From an uncultured Pirellulaceae bacterium (GTDB lineage: Bacteria; Planctomycetota; Planctomycetia; Pirellulales; Pirellulaceae): a stretch of 64,000 bases of DNA. Of this stretch, positions 56,702 through 64,000 are shown in pieces. The DNA lies in the NCBI GenBank assembly GCA_937941455.1, contig CALDHM010000002.1:1-64000 (forward strand). The letters are read 5' to 3'. The position numbers were made by a program, and so were the translations under genes. How positions within the stretch are numbered: the stretch's first letter is position 1; every line of letters begins with the position of its first letter. The notes under the pieces are model-generated. The model made no database searches. It had not been told where the DNA came from and saw only the letters and a list, made by a program, of their open reading frames with translations.

Positions 56702-56746
56702 GTTGAAAGTAGCGGAACGTAGTTACCATCGCCAGACAGCAGATGC
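56702..56746 (+). repeat. Dispersed intergenic repeat, degenerate copy 3
   Basis: gttgaaagtagcgg-acgtagttaccatcgccagac aligns with the left half of copies 1 and 2 (around GTAGTTAC and TCGCCAGAC). The hairpin is damaged. It is 108 bp after the GH2 stop. The match is by eye. Confidence 0.5.
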
Positions 56747-56881
56747 CCGAAAAATATCGGCGTACTGGCGAGCGGTGCAAAAAAATGTGGCGCTATTCAG
56801 CTAGGCAGGGGGACCAACGCCCGAGTGCAACTGAGGTAGCGGTATGACTATGTAGTCTGCCAGCGGCATGTCTGGGGGAGG

Positions 56882-57955
56882 TTAAATTTCTTTCGTCCGT
56901 GGCCGCGGCTTGAGATGCCGATGCAGGTAGTTTGCGCGTTCGACGTTGAATTGTCCCCCTTTGCTCGATTTCGCCCGCGTGACTTTCTGCAAGTGGGCGG
57001 GCTGCATGTGGATGAATAACTTGTTGATTGTCGAAACGTCGAGATTGTCGATCAAACCGAGGTTGATCCCCATCCGCACGCGTGACAAGAGGTGCATCGC
57101 CTCTTCGCTGCCGATCTGCTGAGCGTTTTGCAAGGTGCCGTAGGCCCGACTGACTTGGTCGAATAAATCGTGATGATTTTCGGTGAGCAGAAATTCGCGG
57201 GCCTTGCGTTCGTAGTTCAGCAACACAGGGACAACCTCGCTAACTCGCGTGATGAGGTCTTCTTCGGTTTTACCCAGCGTGATTTGGTTGCTGACTTGAT
57301 AGAAGTCGCCGAGAGCCTGGGAGCCTTCGCCGTGCAGGCCGCGCACGACCAGATTGATTCGCTGCAGGCTGCGAAACGCCTTGTCGATCTGCTGGGTGAT
57401 CACCAGCGCCGGCAAATGCACGAGCACGCTGACCCGCATCCCGGTTCCCACGTTGGTCGGGCAAGCGGTCAAATAACCCAGCTGTTCATCGAAGGCATAG
57501 TCGATTTGCGACTCGATCAAATCGTCCAAGGCATTGATTCGCTCCCAGGCCTGCTGCAGGTCGAGGCCGCTCCTCATGACTTGGATCCGCAGATGATCTT
57601 CCTCGTTGATCATGACGCTGTGGCACTCTTGGGCATCGACCGCTACCGTTCGCGCCCCTTCGGCTTCGGCGAGTTCGCGGCTGATCAATTGTCGCTCGAC
57701 GAGCAGCAAGCGGTCGACTTCATCCAGTTGAGCGACGTTGATATATTGCAACTCCGCCAGCCGAGGTTCTCGTTGCATCCGTTCTCGAACCGTCGCCTCA
57801 ATGTTCGCGCGATCGATGTCCGAACAGCGACGAACGAAAGGAAAATCAGCCAAATTGCGGGCCAGGCGAATCCGGGTGCTCATCACGATATCTGATTCTG
57901 GACCGCTGCCACGCAGCCATTCGCCCAGCGCGTCCACCAACGAGTCAAGCGCCAC
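56882..57955 (-). CDS. mcsB: Protein arginine kinase McsB
   Basis: Phosphagen-kinase-fold enzyme that phosphorylates arginine residues on proteins, marking them for ClpCP in Bacillus. Key segments are IVMSTRIRLARNLADFPFVRRC, SVMINEEDHLRIQVM, YLTACPTNVGTGMRVSVLVHLP with the catalytic Cys, and RGLHGEGSQALGDFYQVSNQITLG. From the GTG at 57955 the protein is 357 aa, the usual size; the ORF track starts at 58117 inside mcsA. AGGAGGG lies 9 nt before the GTG, inside the end of mcsA, and only one base separates the two genes. Translation coupling with mcsA is therefore likely. Confidence 0.95.
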   Translation of the reverse strand: MALDSLVDALGEWLRGSGPESDIVMSTRIRLARNLADFPFVRRCSDIDRANIEATVRERMQREPRLAELQYINVAQLDEVDRLLLVERQLISRELAEAEGARTVAVDAQECHSVMINEEDHLRIQVMRSGLDLQQAWERINALDDLIESQIDYAFDEQLGYLTACPTNVGTGMRVSVLVHLPALVITQQIDKAFRSLQRINLVVRGLHGEGSQALGDFYQVSNQITLGKTEEDLITRVSEVVPVLLNYERKAREFLLTENHHDLFDQVSRAYGTLQNAQQIGSEEAMHLLSRVRMGINLGLIDNLDVSTINKLFIHMQPAHLQKVTRAKSSKGGQFNVERANYLHRHLKPRPRTKEI

Positions 57956-57956
57956 G

Positions 57957-58460
57957 CTACCGTCCCTCCTGTTCCAATTGGCGAATTTGGTCCCGCACGC
58001 GAGAGGCCTTTTCGTAGTCTTCGTTCTCGACGGCTTCGCGCAGTTCCCGGCGGAGTTGGATGATTCTCGCCGCTCTCTCCCGTTGCATCGTGGGCCGCCG
58101 CGGTCGCTTGCCGACATGCTGCGAGCTGCCGTGAATGTTCATCAGCAGCGGTTCGAGCTCCTCACGGAAAAAAGTGTAATCGTGCGGGCATCCCAGGCGG
58201 CCGATCTGACGGAATTCGAAGAACGAGATGCCGCAAACGGGACATGTTTTGTCGTCCAGTTTCCGCAACTCTTCAGCCGTTTGTTCGAGCTTGACCTGGC
58301 CCTTGACCACATTCGTCATCAATTCGGCCTTCGGATTCGGGCTGCCTGCATGCAAAAAGACTTTCGCGCATTCGGCACAAAAGTGCAATTCGATCAAGCC
58401 GTCAGTCGTCAGGTCCGTGATGTGGAACGTAGCCGGCTTTTCACACTTGTCGCATTTCAT
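57957..58460 (-). CDS. mcsA: McsA-like zinc-finger activator of McsB
   Basis: Small protein of 167 aa with two zinc-binding Cys pairs (MKCDKCEKP and HFCAECAK; then CPVCGISF) and a C-terminal UvrB/UvrC-type helical motif (RIIQLRRELREAVENEDYEKASRVRDQIRQLEQE). This is the McsA layout, and its protein activates McsB. The order mcsA-mcsB with near overlap matches the Firmicute operon without ctsR or clpC, which are absent here. The third Cys pair of typical McsA (in LGCPHDY) seems partly replaced by His. Confidence 0.92.
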   Translation of the reverse strand: MKCDKCEKPATFHITDLTTDGLIELHFCAECAKVFLHAGSPNPKAELMTNVVKGQVKLEQTAEELRKLDDKTCPVCGISFFEFRQIGRLGCPHDYTFFREELEPLLMNIHGSSQHVGKRPRRPTMQRERAARIIQLRRELREAVENEDYEKASRVRDQIRQLEQEGR

Positions 58461-58864
58461 GATGTGAGTCTTAGTGGTTCACAAGCTGGCGATGAGATTC
58501 AAGACGCTCGTGCGTGGCTCCGATCCCAAGGAAACGCAGCCGTCTTAGCACTCCGCGGACGATTCATCTCGACGGCGCCAGGAGCGGTAGCCGAGGTCGA
58601 CCAATGGCCCGAGGCTGCCGCAGTCTGCCGTTGCCGTCACCAAACGTCGATCGTGTGCCCCGCGGGCATTACAATTTTACATTTTCCGTCGCTGCAGGAT
58701 AACGGGGCTAGCCCGCTGTCGTCCTGCCGACGCATTTTTAACGCGGGAATTTTTCTGCTAAACTGGAGGACTCATTGTTGGCAAGCGATCCGCTGCGGCA
58801 CTCGACTTGCAACTCCAGCCTACGACCGGGTCCTCGAAGGAAAAAAATTTTTTCGCCCTTGACT
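58461..58864. other. Divergent spacer between mcsA and trpE
   Basis: About 400 bp with no gene. An A/T-rich tract (gaaggaaaaaaattttttc) lies just before trpE. No trp-leader peptide with tandem Trp codons and no antiterminator hairpin pair was seen. Confidence 0.35.
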
Positions 58865-60364
58865 ATGACAGCAGAGCCCGATTTTGAGCGATTCGTGGAG
58901 TTGGCTCGGGAACATGATGCCGTACCGGTTTGCCGACAACTGCTCGGAGATAGCATCACCCCGGTCTCCGCGTTTCGCCGCTTGGACCATGGCGAGACCG
59001 CTTGTCTGTTCGAAAGTGTCGTCGGTGGTGAAAACATCGGCCGATTCAACTTCCTGGCCATCGATCCGCAGCGATCGATGACTGCTGTTCGCAATCAGGT
59101 CACGTTTACCGACGGCCGACAACAACAAACGATCGAGTCGGCCAACCCGTGGAACGAGTTGCGGCGGGAGTTGGCGAAAGTGCGCGTGGCCCACTGGGAA
59201 GGCTTGCCCCCGTTCGTCGGCGGCGCGGTGGGATTCGCTGGCTACGATTCCGTGCGGTACGTCGAGCACTTGCCCAACGCGCCCGAGGATGATCGCCAGC
59301 TCCCCGATATGAGCTTCTCGTTCTACGATCGTGTGATTGTATTCGACAATGTGAAGAAAACGGTGTCGATCATCGCTCTAGCTTGGCCCAAGCGGCATAC
59401 CAGCGACCGCAATGCCTACGACGAGGCCCTCTATCGAATCCAGCGCACGATCCAGGCCATCAATCGCCCCAATCCGGAACGGGATCTACAAGCTCTCGAT
59501 GTGTCGGCAGGGCCTGCGCGACCACTCGACATCGACGCACTGACCTCGCAGGCGGACTTCGAGTCTGCCGTCCGCCAATGTGTCGACTACATCCGGGCGG
59601 GAGACATCTTCCAGGTCGTGCTCAGCCAGCGATTGGCGACTCCGCTGAAGGTCGACCCGCTAGAAATTTACCGTACTCTTCGCGTGCTCAACCCCAGCCC
59701 CTTCATGTTCTTTTTGAGAACTCCCGAAGTGACTCTCGTTGGCAGCTCTCCCGAGATCATGTGCCGCGTCGTTAACCGCCAGGTCACCGTGCGACCATTG
59801 GCCGGCACACGTCGCCGCGGTGCCACCCCAGCCGAGGACCACGAGCTCGAGCAGCAACTCCTCGCCGATGAGAAAGAACGGGCTGAACATGTGATGCTGG
59901 TCGATCTCGGCCGCAATGACGTGGGGCGCGTCGCTCAGTACGGTTCCGTCGCGCTCCCCGATTTGATGGTCGTCGAGCGGTATAGCCATGTGATGCATAT
60001 CTCGTCGACGGTTACCGGGCGACTGCGCGATGATTGTGACGCCTTCGACGCGCTGATGGCGAGTCTTCCCGCAGGCACGGTCAGCGGTGCTCCCAAGGTG
60101 CGGGCGATGGAGATCATCGACCAGTTCGAGCCGTTCCGTCGCGGCCCCTATGGCGGTGCCGTCGGCTACATCGATTACTCCAACAATGTCGATACGTGTA
60201 TCGCCCTGCGGACGATGGTCATTTGCGACGCGAAGATTTACGTTCAAGCCGGCGCGGGAATCGTGGCCGACAGCGATCCGACAGCCGAATACCAAGAAAC
60301 GATGAACAAGGCTCGGGGGCTGCTCAAGGCCATCGAGATCACCAACAGCCGCTTTGGCGTGTGA
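58865..60364 (+). CDS. trpE: Anthranilate synthase component I
   Basis: Converts chorismate and glutamine-derived ammonia to anthranilate. Catalytic motifs: IRAGDIFQVVLSQRL, NPSPFMFFLRTPE, GSSPEIMCRV, VRPLAGTRRRG, MLVDLGRNDVGRVA, GTVSGAPKVRAMEIIDQFEP and RGPYGGAVGYIDYSNN. The N-terminal feedback region shows ACLFESVVGGENIGRFNFLA, with LFES in place of the usual LLES that binds tryptophan. I start at the ATG at 58865, giving 499 aa. No trpG is adjacent; component II must be elsewhere. It is 15 bp upstream of yeiH. Confidence 0.95.
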   Translation: MTAEPDFERFVELAREHDAVPVCRQLLGDSITPVSAFRRLDHGETACLFESVVGGENIGRFNFLAIDPQRSMTAVRNQVTFTDGRQQQTIESANPWNELRRELAKVRVAHWEGLPPFVGGAVGFAGYDSVRYVEHLPNAPEDDRQLPDMSFSFYDRVIVFDNVKKTVSIIALAWPKRHTSDRNAYDEALYRIQRTIQAINRPNPERDLQALDVSAGPARPLDIDALTSQADFESAVRQCVDYIRAGDIFQVVLSQRLATPLKVDPLEIYRTLRVLNPSPFMFFLRTPEVTLVGSSPEIMCRVVNRQVTVRPLAGTRRRGATPAEDHELEQQLLADEKERAEHVMLVDLGRNDVGRVAQYGSVALPDLMVVERYSHVMHISSTVTGRLRDDCDAFDALMASLPAGTVSGAPKVRAMEIIDQFEPFRRGPYGGAVGYIDYSNNVDTCIALRTMVICDAKIYVQAGAGIVADSDPTAEYQETMNKARGLLKAIEITNSRFGV

Positions 60365-60379
60365 CCAAGGAGTACGGAC

Positions 60380-61852
60380 GTGAAGCAACCCCCAAGCAGC
60401 GAACGGCTGCGATCATCCGGTTGGTCTGACGACTGGACGGCGGTCCTAGTCGGTCTGGCGTTGACGCTGTTGGCTCTCGGGATTACCTGGTGGGGCGCGG
60501 CGCAGGGCAACCACACGGGGATCGCGACCGGGGCGATCTCGGCAAACAAAGCGTGGGACTCCCCCGTCAAACCCTGGCTCGGCAGGCCGCGCGACTGGGC
60601 CATTTCGCCGTGGGACGCTTTCCGCGACAAGCCATCCAGGGGGGGGCAGACCAGCGAAGATAACGCCGCCGCGGCTCCTTGGAACCTGCGCGGACTGGGG
60701 GGGGCACTGGCGATTTGTTGGCTGATCGGCTTGGCCTCGGCGGTGGTCCGCGGTCTACCACTCAGGCGATTCGCTGTCGCTTTTCCCGCTATCTTTGTCC
60801 TGGCACTGCTGGCCTACGCCATTGCCAGCCAAACGACGATCAAAAGTTTGGGGCTGGAATACGCCCTGTGGGCGTTGCTGCTCGGCCTGTTCATTGCCAA
60901 CGTAGGGGGCACGCCGCAGTGGCTTCGTCCGGCAGTGGCCAGCGAGTTGTACATCAAGATAGGTCTGGTTCTGTTTGGCGCCAGCCTCCTTTTCGGCGAG
61001 ATCATCGCCTTGGGATTGCCGGGTATCTGCGTGGCTTGGATTGTCACCCCCATCGTGCTGGTGGCCACCTATCTCTTTGGCCAATACGTGCTCAAGATCG
61101 AAAGCAAGACCCTCAACATCGTCGTCTCGGCCGATATGAGTGTCTGCGGAGTCTCGGCCGCGATCGCCACGTCAGCCGCCTGCCGGGCGAAAAAAGAGGA
61201 ATTATCGCTGGCCATCGGATTGTCACTGACCTTTACGGTCCTGATGATGATCGCCATGCCGCGAGCCATTCAGGCGATGGGCTTGGATGCTCGCGTCGGT
61301 GGTGCCTGGATCGGCGGCACCATCGACTCGACCGGTGCCGTAGCCGCGGCCGGCGAGGCGCTGGGTCCCGAGGGGAGCAAAACCGCTGTCACGATCAAAA
61401 TGATCCAAAACATCATGATCGGTGTGGTTGCCCTGGCCGTCGCCTTCATTTGGGCTCGGTGGGTCGAACCCCAAGACGCCCCTCGAGAAAATGTTGGCAG
61501 TCCGGATGGTCCGCCGCAGCCAAGGATCGGCCTATCGGAAATCTGGATTCGTTTCCCGAAATTCATTCTGGGATTCTTGGGCGCATCCCTGCTGTGTTCC
61601 CTCCTTTCCGGTCAATCCGAATTCGGGAAGTTGTGGGTCAAGGCCACGGTCGACGGAGTGACAAAGGAATTGCAGGGCTGGCTGTTCTGTCTGGCCTTCG
61701 TCTGTATCGGCTTGGAAACCGACTTTCGGCGGCTGTGGCCCTACTTGAAAAGCGGCAAGGCGGTCGTCCTGTACGTGTGCGGACAAAGTTTCAACTTGGT
61801 GCTGACCCTGGCGATGGCCTATCTCATGTTCGGAGTGCTGTTCACCAAATGA
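60380..61852 (+). CDS. yeiH: YeiH-family putative sulfate exporter
   Basis: Polytopic membrane protein of the conserved YeiH/PSE family (about 11 helices; named putative sulfate exporters). Conserved segments are LWALLLGLFIANVGGTPQW, SELYIKIGLVLFGASLLFGEI, IVVSADMSVCGVSAAIATSAACRAKKEE, IGGTIDSTGAVAAAGEALG and KMIQNIMIGVVALAVAFIWARW. The N-terminal 75 residues are longer than in E. coli and contain one extra hydrophobic segment. The start is GTG with an AAGGAG 8 bases upstream; the 15-bp gap from trpE indicates one transcript. Confidence 0.9.
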   Translation: MKQPPSSERLRSSGWSDDWTAVLVGLALTLLALGITWWGAAQGNHTGIATGAISANKAWDSPVKPWLGRPRDWAISPWDAFRDKPSRGGQTSEDNAAAAPWNLRGLGGALAICWLIGLASAVVRGLPLRRFAVAFPAIFVLALLAYAIASQTTIKSLGLEYALWALLLGLFIANVGGTPQWLRPAVASELYIKIGLVLFGASLLFGEIIALGLPGICVAWIVTPIVLVATYLFGQYVLKIESKTLNIVVSADMSVCGVSAAIATSAACRAKKEELSLAIGLSLTFTVLMMIAMPRAIQAMGLDARVGGAWIGGTIDSTGAVAAAGEALGPEGSKTAVTIKMIQNIMIGVVALAVAFIWARWVEPQDAPRENVGSPDGPPQPRIGLSEIWIRFPKFILGFLGASLLCSLLSGQSEFGKLWVKATVDGVTKELQGWLFCLAFVCIGLETDFRRLWPYLKSGKAVVLYVCGQSFNLVLTLAMAYLMFGVLFTK

Positions 61853-61878
61853 TCAAGCCTTCGCGGCACCGTCCTTCG

Positions 61879-61975
61879 GCGAGCGGCTATTGAAAACATA
61901 CCGTAGTTACGGTCGCCAGACGGTTAGCCTTGCTTGGCATCTACCGTCCGGCAAAGGTAGCCACACATCAGCGGC
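61879..61975 (+). repeat. Dispersed intergenic repeat, copy 2
   Basis: Begins gcgagcggctattgaaaac, nearly identical to copy 1. The first hairpin has one mismatch (ACGGTC-GCCA-GACGGT); the second, CTACCGTCCGGCAAAGGTAG, has a 5-bp CTACC/GGTAG stem. It lies 27 bp after the yeiH stop. Confidence 0.75.
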
Positions 61976-62081
61976 GCGTCTTCATCGGTCGCTGAGGCCA
62001 CAACTCCTGATAAAGGTTCCGCGCTCATTGCTTGGCCGCGTTGCTTGCCATGGCTCCTGGCTGCCACTTCCCGGTGAGGCT

Positions 62082-63332
62082 TTAGGATTGTTGGATTCGC
62101 CGATAGGCGTCCCATAGTTGTCCCCACCGCTGCTCGATCGAACCCGTAAGGCCAATACTCATCCGCACCAGCCCCGGCGCGATGCCGGCCGCCCGTTGCT
62201 CTTCCTCGGTCAATTCGCTCGATGTCGAGCTGCCCGAGCAACTCATCAACGTTTCGAAATAACCCAGACTCACGGCCATGAAGCCGAACGAATGCTCGTT
62301 TTGCAGGATCTCCATGAAGCGATTCGCACGCTCGATCGATCCCAGGTCGAGCGTCAGAAGTCCGCCCAAGCCATAGCCTGGGTTCGCCATGGATTCGAGT
62401 AACTCGTGCTGCGGATGCTCAGGTAAGCCCGGATACGTCACGGCTGCTCCCGCATCACGCAACCGTTCCGCGAAGATTTGAGCCCGGCGACTGTGTTCTG
62501 CGATTCGCAAGCCCAAATGCGGCATCCGCAACGTCAACTCGTGAGCGATTTTTGGATCCATGGTGGGCCCAAGCAGCATCAGCGCTCCGGTATGCAAATC
62601 CATCATCGAGTAAATGAATGCCTCGGATGCGCAAACCGCGCCGGCGATCACGTCCGACGCCCCGCTGATGTATTTGGTCACGCTGTGGACCACGACATCC
62701 GCTCCGAGTTGAGCGGGGGACACGATCATCGGCGAAAACGTATTGTCTACCACCAGCGTCGCTCCATGCCGCCGAGCGATCGCGGACAGGGCGGGAATGT
62801 CGGCCACCACTAGTGTTGGGTTGGCAACGGTTTCGCAGTACAGCACCTTGGAGCCGGTTTCGGTTAAGGCCCGCGCGACCTCTTGATAGTTCGTGATGTC
62901 GACAAAACGGGTCTGAATTCCCGTTTTAAGGGGAAAAAATTCCTTCATCAGGGCGAAGGTCCCGCCGTAAATCGTCTGTGAGGAGACGATCGACTCTCCT
63001 GAGGAACATAATTGCAGCAGAACCGCTGCGATCGCTCCCAAGCCCGAACTGGTCGCGTATCCCGCCTCTGTCCCTTCCATGGCCGCCAGCAACCGGCCAA
63101 ACGTATAAACCGTCGGATTGAAGTTCCGACCGTACAAATAACACCCACCCGTCGCGTTGCCCGCCTGCATCGAAAACGGGCCGCGCTCGCCGCGAAAAAT
63201 TTTGGGCATCTCATCGGCGGCCATGACCGTAAAGGTCGTACTGGCTTCGATCGACAGATTCACGCCGCCATGCTCGCCGAACTCGTGCCGCGCCGCCGCC
63301 ATGGATTCCACGGGATCAAACCGATGTGCCAT
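62082..63332 (-). CDS. PLP-dependent trans-sulfuration-type enzyme (Cys/Met metabolism)
   Basis: Fold-type I enzyme of the cystathionine gamma-synthase/lyase/methionine gamma-lyase family, 416 aa. The PLP pocket is visible as YLYGRNFNPTVYTFGRLLAAMEG, ATSSGLGAIAAVLLQLC, VLYCETVANPTLVVADIPAL, TLVVDNTFSPMIVSPAQLGADVVVHSVTKYISG with the PLP Lys in the SVTKYISG motif. AVSLGYFETLMSCSGSSTSSEL and VRMSIGLTGSIEQRW complete the C-terminus. Substrate specificity is unknown. The start is the ATG at 63332; GGGAG lies upstream. It is divergent from the pcm gene across 80 bp. Confidence 0.92.
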   Translation of the reverse strand: MAHRFDPVESMAAARHEFGEHGGVNLSIEASTTFTVMAADEMPKIFRGERGPFSMQAGNATGGCYLYGRNFNPTVYTFGRLLAAMEGTEAGYATSSGLGAIAAVLLQLCSSGESIVSSQTIYGGTFALMKEFFPLKTGIQTRFVDITNYQEVARALTETGSKVLYCETVANPTLVVADIPALSAIARRHGATLVVDNTFSPMIVSPAQLGADVVVHSVTKYISGASDVIAGAVCASEAFIYSMMDLHTGALMLLGPTMDPKIAHELTLRMPHLGLRIAEHSRRAQIFAERLRDAGAAVTYPGLPEHPQHELLESMANPGYGLGGLLTLDLGSIERANRFMEILQNEHSFGFMAVSLGYFETLMSCSGSSTSSELTEEEQRAAGIAPGLVRMSIGLTGSIEQRWGQLWDAYRRIQQS

Positions 63333-63412
63333 ACAGGAAATTCTCCCTTCCTTCGAAAACATTTCCGCTTGCAACCTTGCCCGGCATTATAATGGACCTG
63401 AGGGTATGCCCC

Positions 63413-64000
63413 ATGTCCAACGAAGGTTCCTTTGCCGCATTGCGTCGGCAAATGGTGCAAGAACAAATCGCGGCCCGTGGGATCAAAGACCCGCGGGTGT
63501 TGGCCGCGCTGAACGCGGTGCCCCGGCACCGCTTCGTTCCCGCTGGATTGACCCATCGAGCGTATGACGACACGCCGCTGGCCGTCGGTCACGGGCAAAC
63601 GATTTCTCAACCTTACATGGTGGCCCTGATGACGGAGTTGGCCTGTGCGGGCCCCGTCGATCGCGCTCTCGAGGTAGGGACCGGTTGCGGCTATCAAGCG
63701 GCGATTTTATCGGAGCTCGCCCGGCGAGTTCTCAGCATCGAGATCGTTGCTACGCTCGCTGATGCCGCGCGCGAGCGGCTGAATAATCTGGGTTACCGTA
63801 ACGTGGAGGTTCGCTGCGGAGACGGTTTTCACGGCTGGCCCGAGCAAGCTCCGTTCGACGCCATTTTGGTCGCTGCTGCGCCTAGGGAAATACCAAACCC
63901 GCTGTTGTACCAATTGTCCCTTGGTGGGCGGCTTGTGATTCCCGTCGGCGGTGAAGATCAAAATCTCTGGCTGGTCGAGCGCAGTGGACCGTCCGAGTTT
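63413..64000 (+). CDS. pcm: Protein-L-isoaspartate O-methyltransferase, cut by the window end
   Basis: Repair enzyme that methylates isoaspartyl residues with SAM. The frame has no stop before 64000 and so is missing from the ORF track. MSNEGSFAALRRQMVQEQI, VPRHRFVP, GQTISQPYMVALMTEL, VDRALEVGTGCGYQAAILSEL (SAM site), VEVRCGDGFHGWPEQAPFDAILVAAAP and GGRLVIPVGG are all family hallmarks. About 196 residues are present; only the last 15 or so should be missing. The ATG at 63413 is preferred over 63406, which is out of frame. Confidence 0.95.
   Translation, partial: MSNEGSFAALRRQMVQEQIAARGIKDPRVLAALNAVPRHRFVPAGLTHRAYDDTPLAVGHGQTISQPYMVALMTELACAGPVDRALEVGTGCGYQAAILSELARRVLSIEIVATLADAARERLNNLGYRNVEVRCGDGFHGWPEQAPFDAILVAAAPREIPNPLLYQLSLGGRLVIPVGGEDQNLWLVERSGPSEF

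Noticed and set aside
60679-61893. 404-aa plus ORF in another frame of yeiH
   Set aside because: Arg/His/Gly-rich translation without helices; the yeiH frame gives a clean membrane protein.
1-64000. CRISPR array or classic insertion sequence
   Set aside because: No regularly spaced direct repeats and no transposase gene were seen; the dispersed repeat has no ORF.

Overview
The window looks like chromosomal DNA from a planctomycete, most likely of the Pirellula/Blastopirellula/Rhodopirellula type. Lineage markers are a DUF1559 prepilin-like protein with a C-terminal H-x-G-x-N motif, the lysine-rich small basic protein family of the PVC superphylum, a DUF1080 (3-keto-disaccharide hydrolase) protein, a Tat-exported sugar isomerase-like TIM barrel, a BNR/VPS10-type secreted giant, a fused membrane/spermidine-synthase-like protein and a DUF3467 protein. 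About fifty genes are supported; most are single genes or short runs, as is usual in this phylum. This assignment rests on recognised families, not on a database search.

Layout. 0-9 kb: a very large MscS-type channel, an unrecognised conserved-looking protein, an O6-alkylguanine-DNA alkyltransferase, a SpoU rRNA/tRNA methyltransferase and the ribosome-assembly GTPase RsgA. 9-14 kb: a 93-aa protein facing a secreted protein across a bidirectional terminator, then a partial tight-adherence secretion block (tadA-tadB-tadC, minus strand). 13.8-31.5 kb: YqgE/AlgH-type protein, an OPT transporter coupled to a membrane protein, the BNR giant, an SLC13 transporter, a phytase-like secreted protein, the DUF1559 protein, an HPF/RaiA-type ribosome factor, the fused spermidine-synthase-like protein and an asparaginase. 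32-41 kb: DUF3467, phosphoglycerate kinase, CsrA, tRNA-Glu(TTC) with a decayed tyrosine integrase beside it, TatD, sugar isomerase-like protein, a decayed SRPBCC/GyrI-type gene, PTS enzyme I and the small basic protein. 41-50 kb: quinone-reductase-like enzyme, PepSY protein, a membrane gene interrupted by one in-frame UGA, a 59-aa ORF missing from the ORF track, a WYL-like protein, DUF1080, RicT/PSP1, a SEC-C-like/TPR protein and an OleC-like AMP ligase. 50-64 kb: a HEAT/TPR exported protein, a GH2 glycosidase, the mcsA-mcsB arginine-kinase pair, trpE-yeiH, a trans-sulfuration-type PLP enzyme and a 3'-truncated protein-L-isoaspartate methyltransferase at the window edge, also missing from the ORF track.

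How parts work together. TadA powers and TadB/TadC form the inner-membrane platform of a Flp-type pilus or secretion machine; its pilin, secretin and CpaB parts are not here. McsA and McsB form an arginine-phosphorylation module linked in other bacteria to Clp proteolysis. RsgA, HPF, SpoU and CsrA are translation or RNA-control functions scattered over the window. The HEAT/TPR protein and GH2 enzyme, with DUF1080 and the sugar isomerase-like protein, fit polysaccharide use.

I did not find a complete new defence or biosynthetic system. The most unusual signals are a paired-hairpin intergenic repeat present in two clear copies and one degenerate copy, a decayed integrase 25 bp from tRNA-Glu, a multiply broken SRPBCC/GyrI gene whose best start is AUA, and a gene continuous in one frame except for a single UGA after a cysteine codon.
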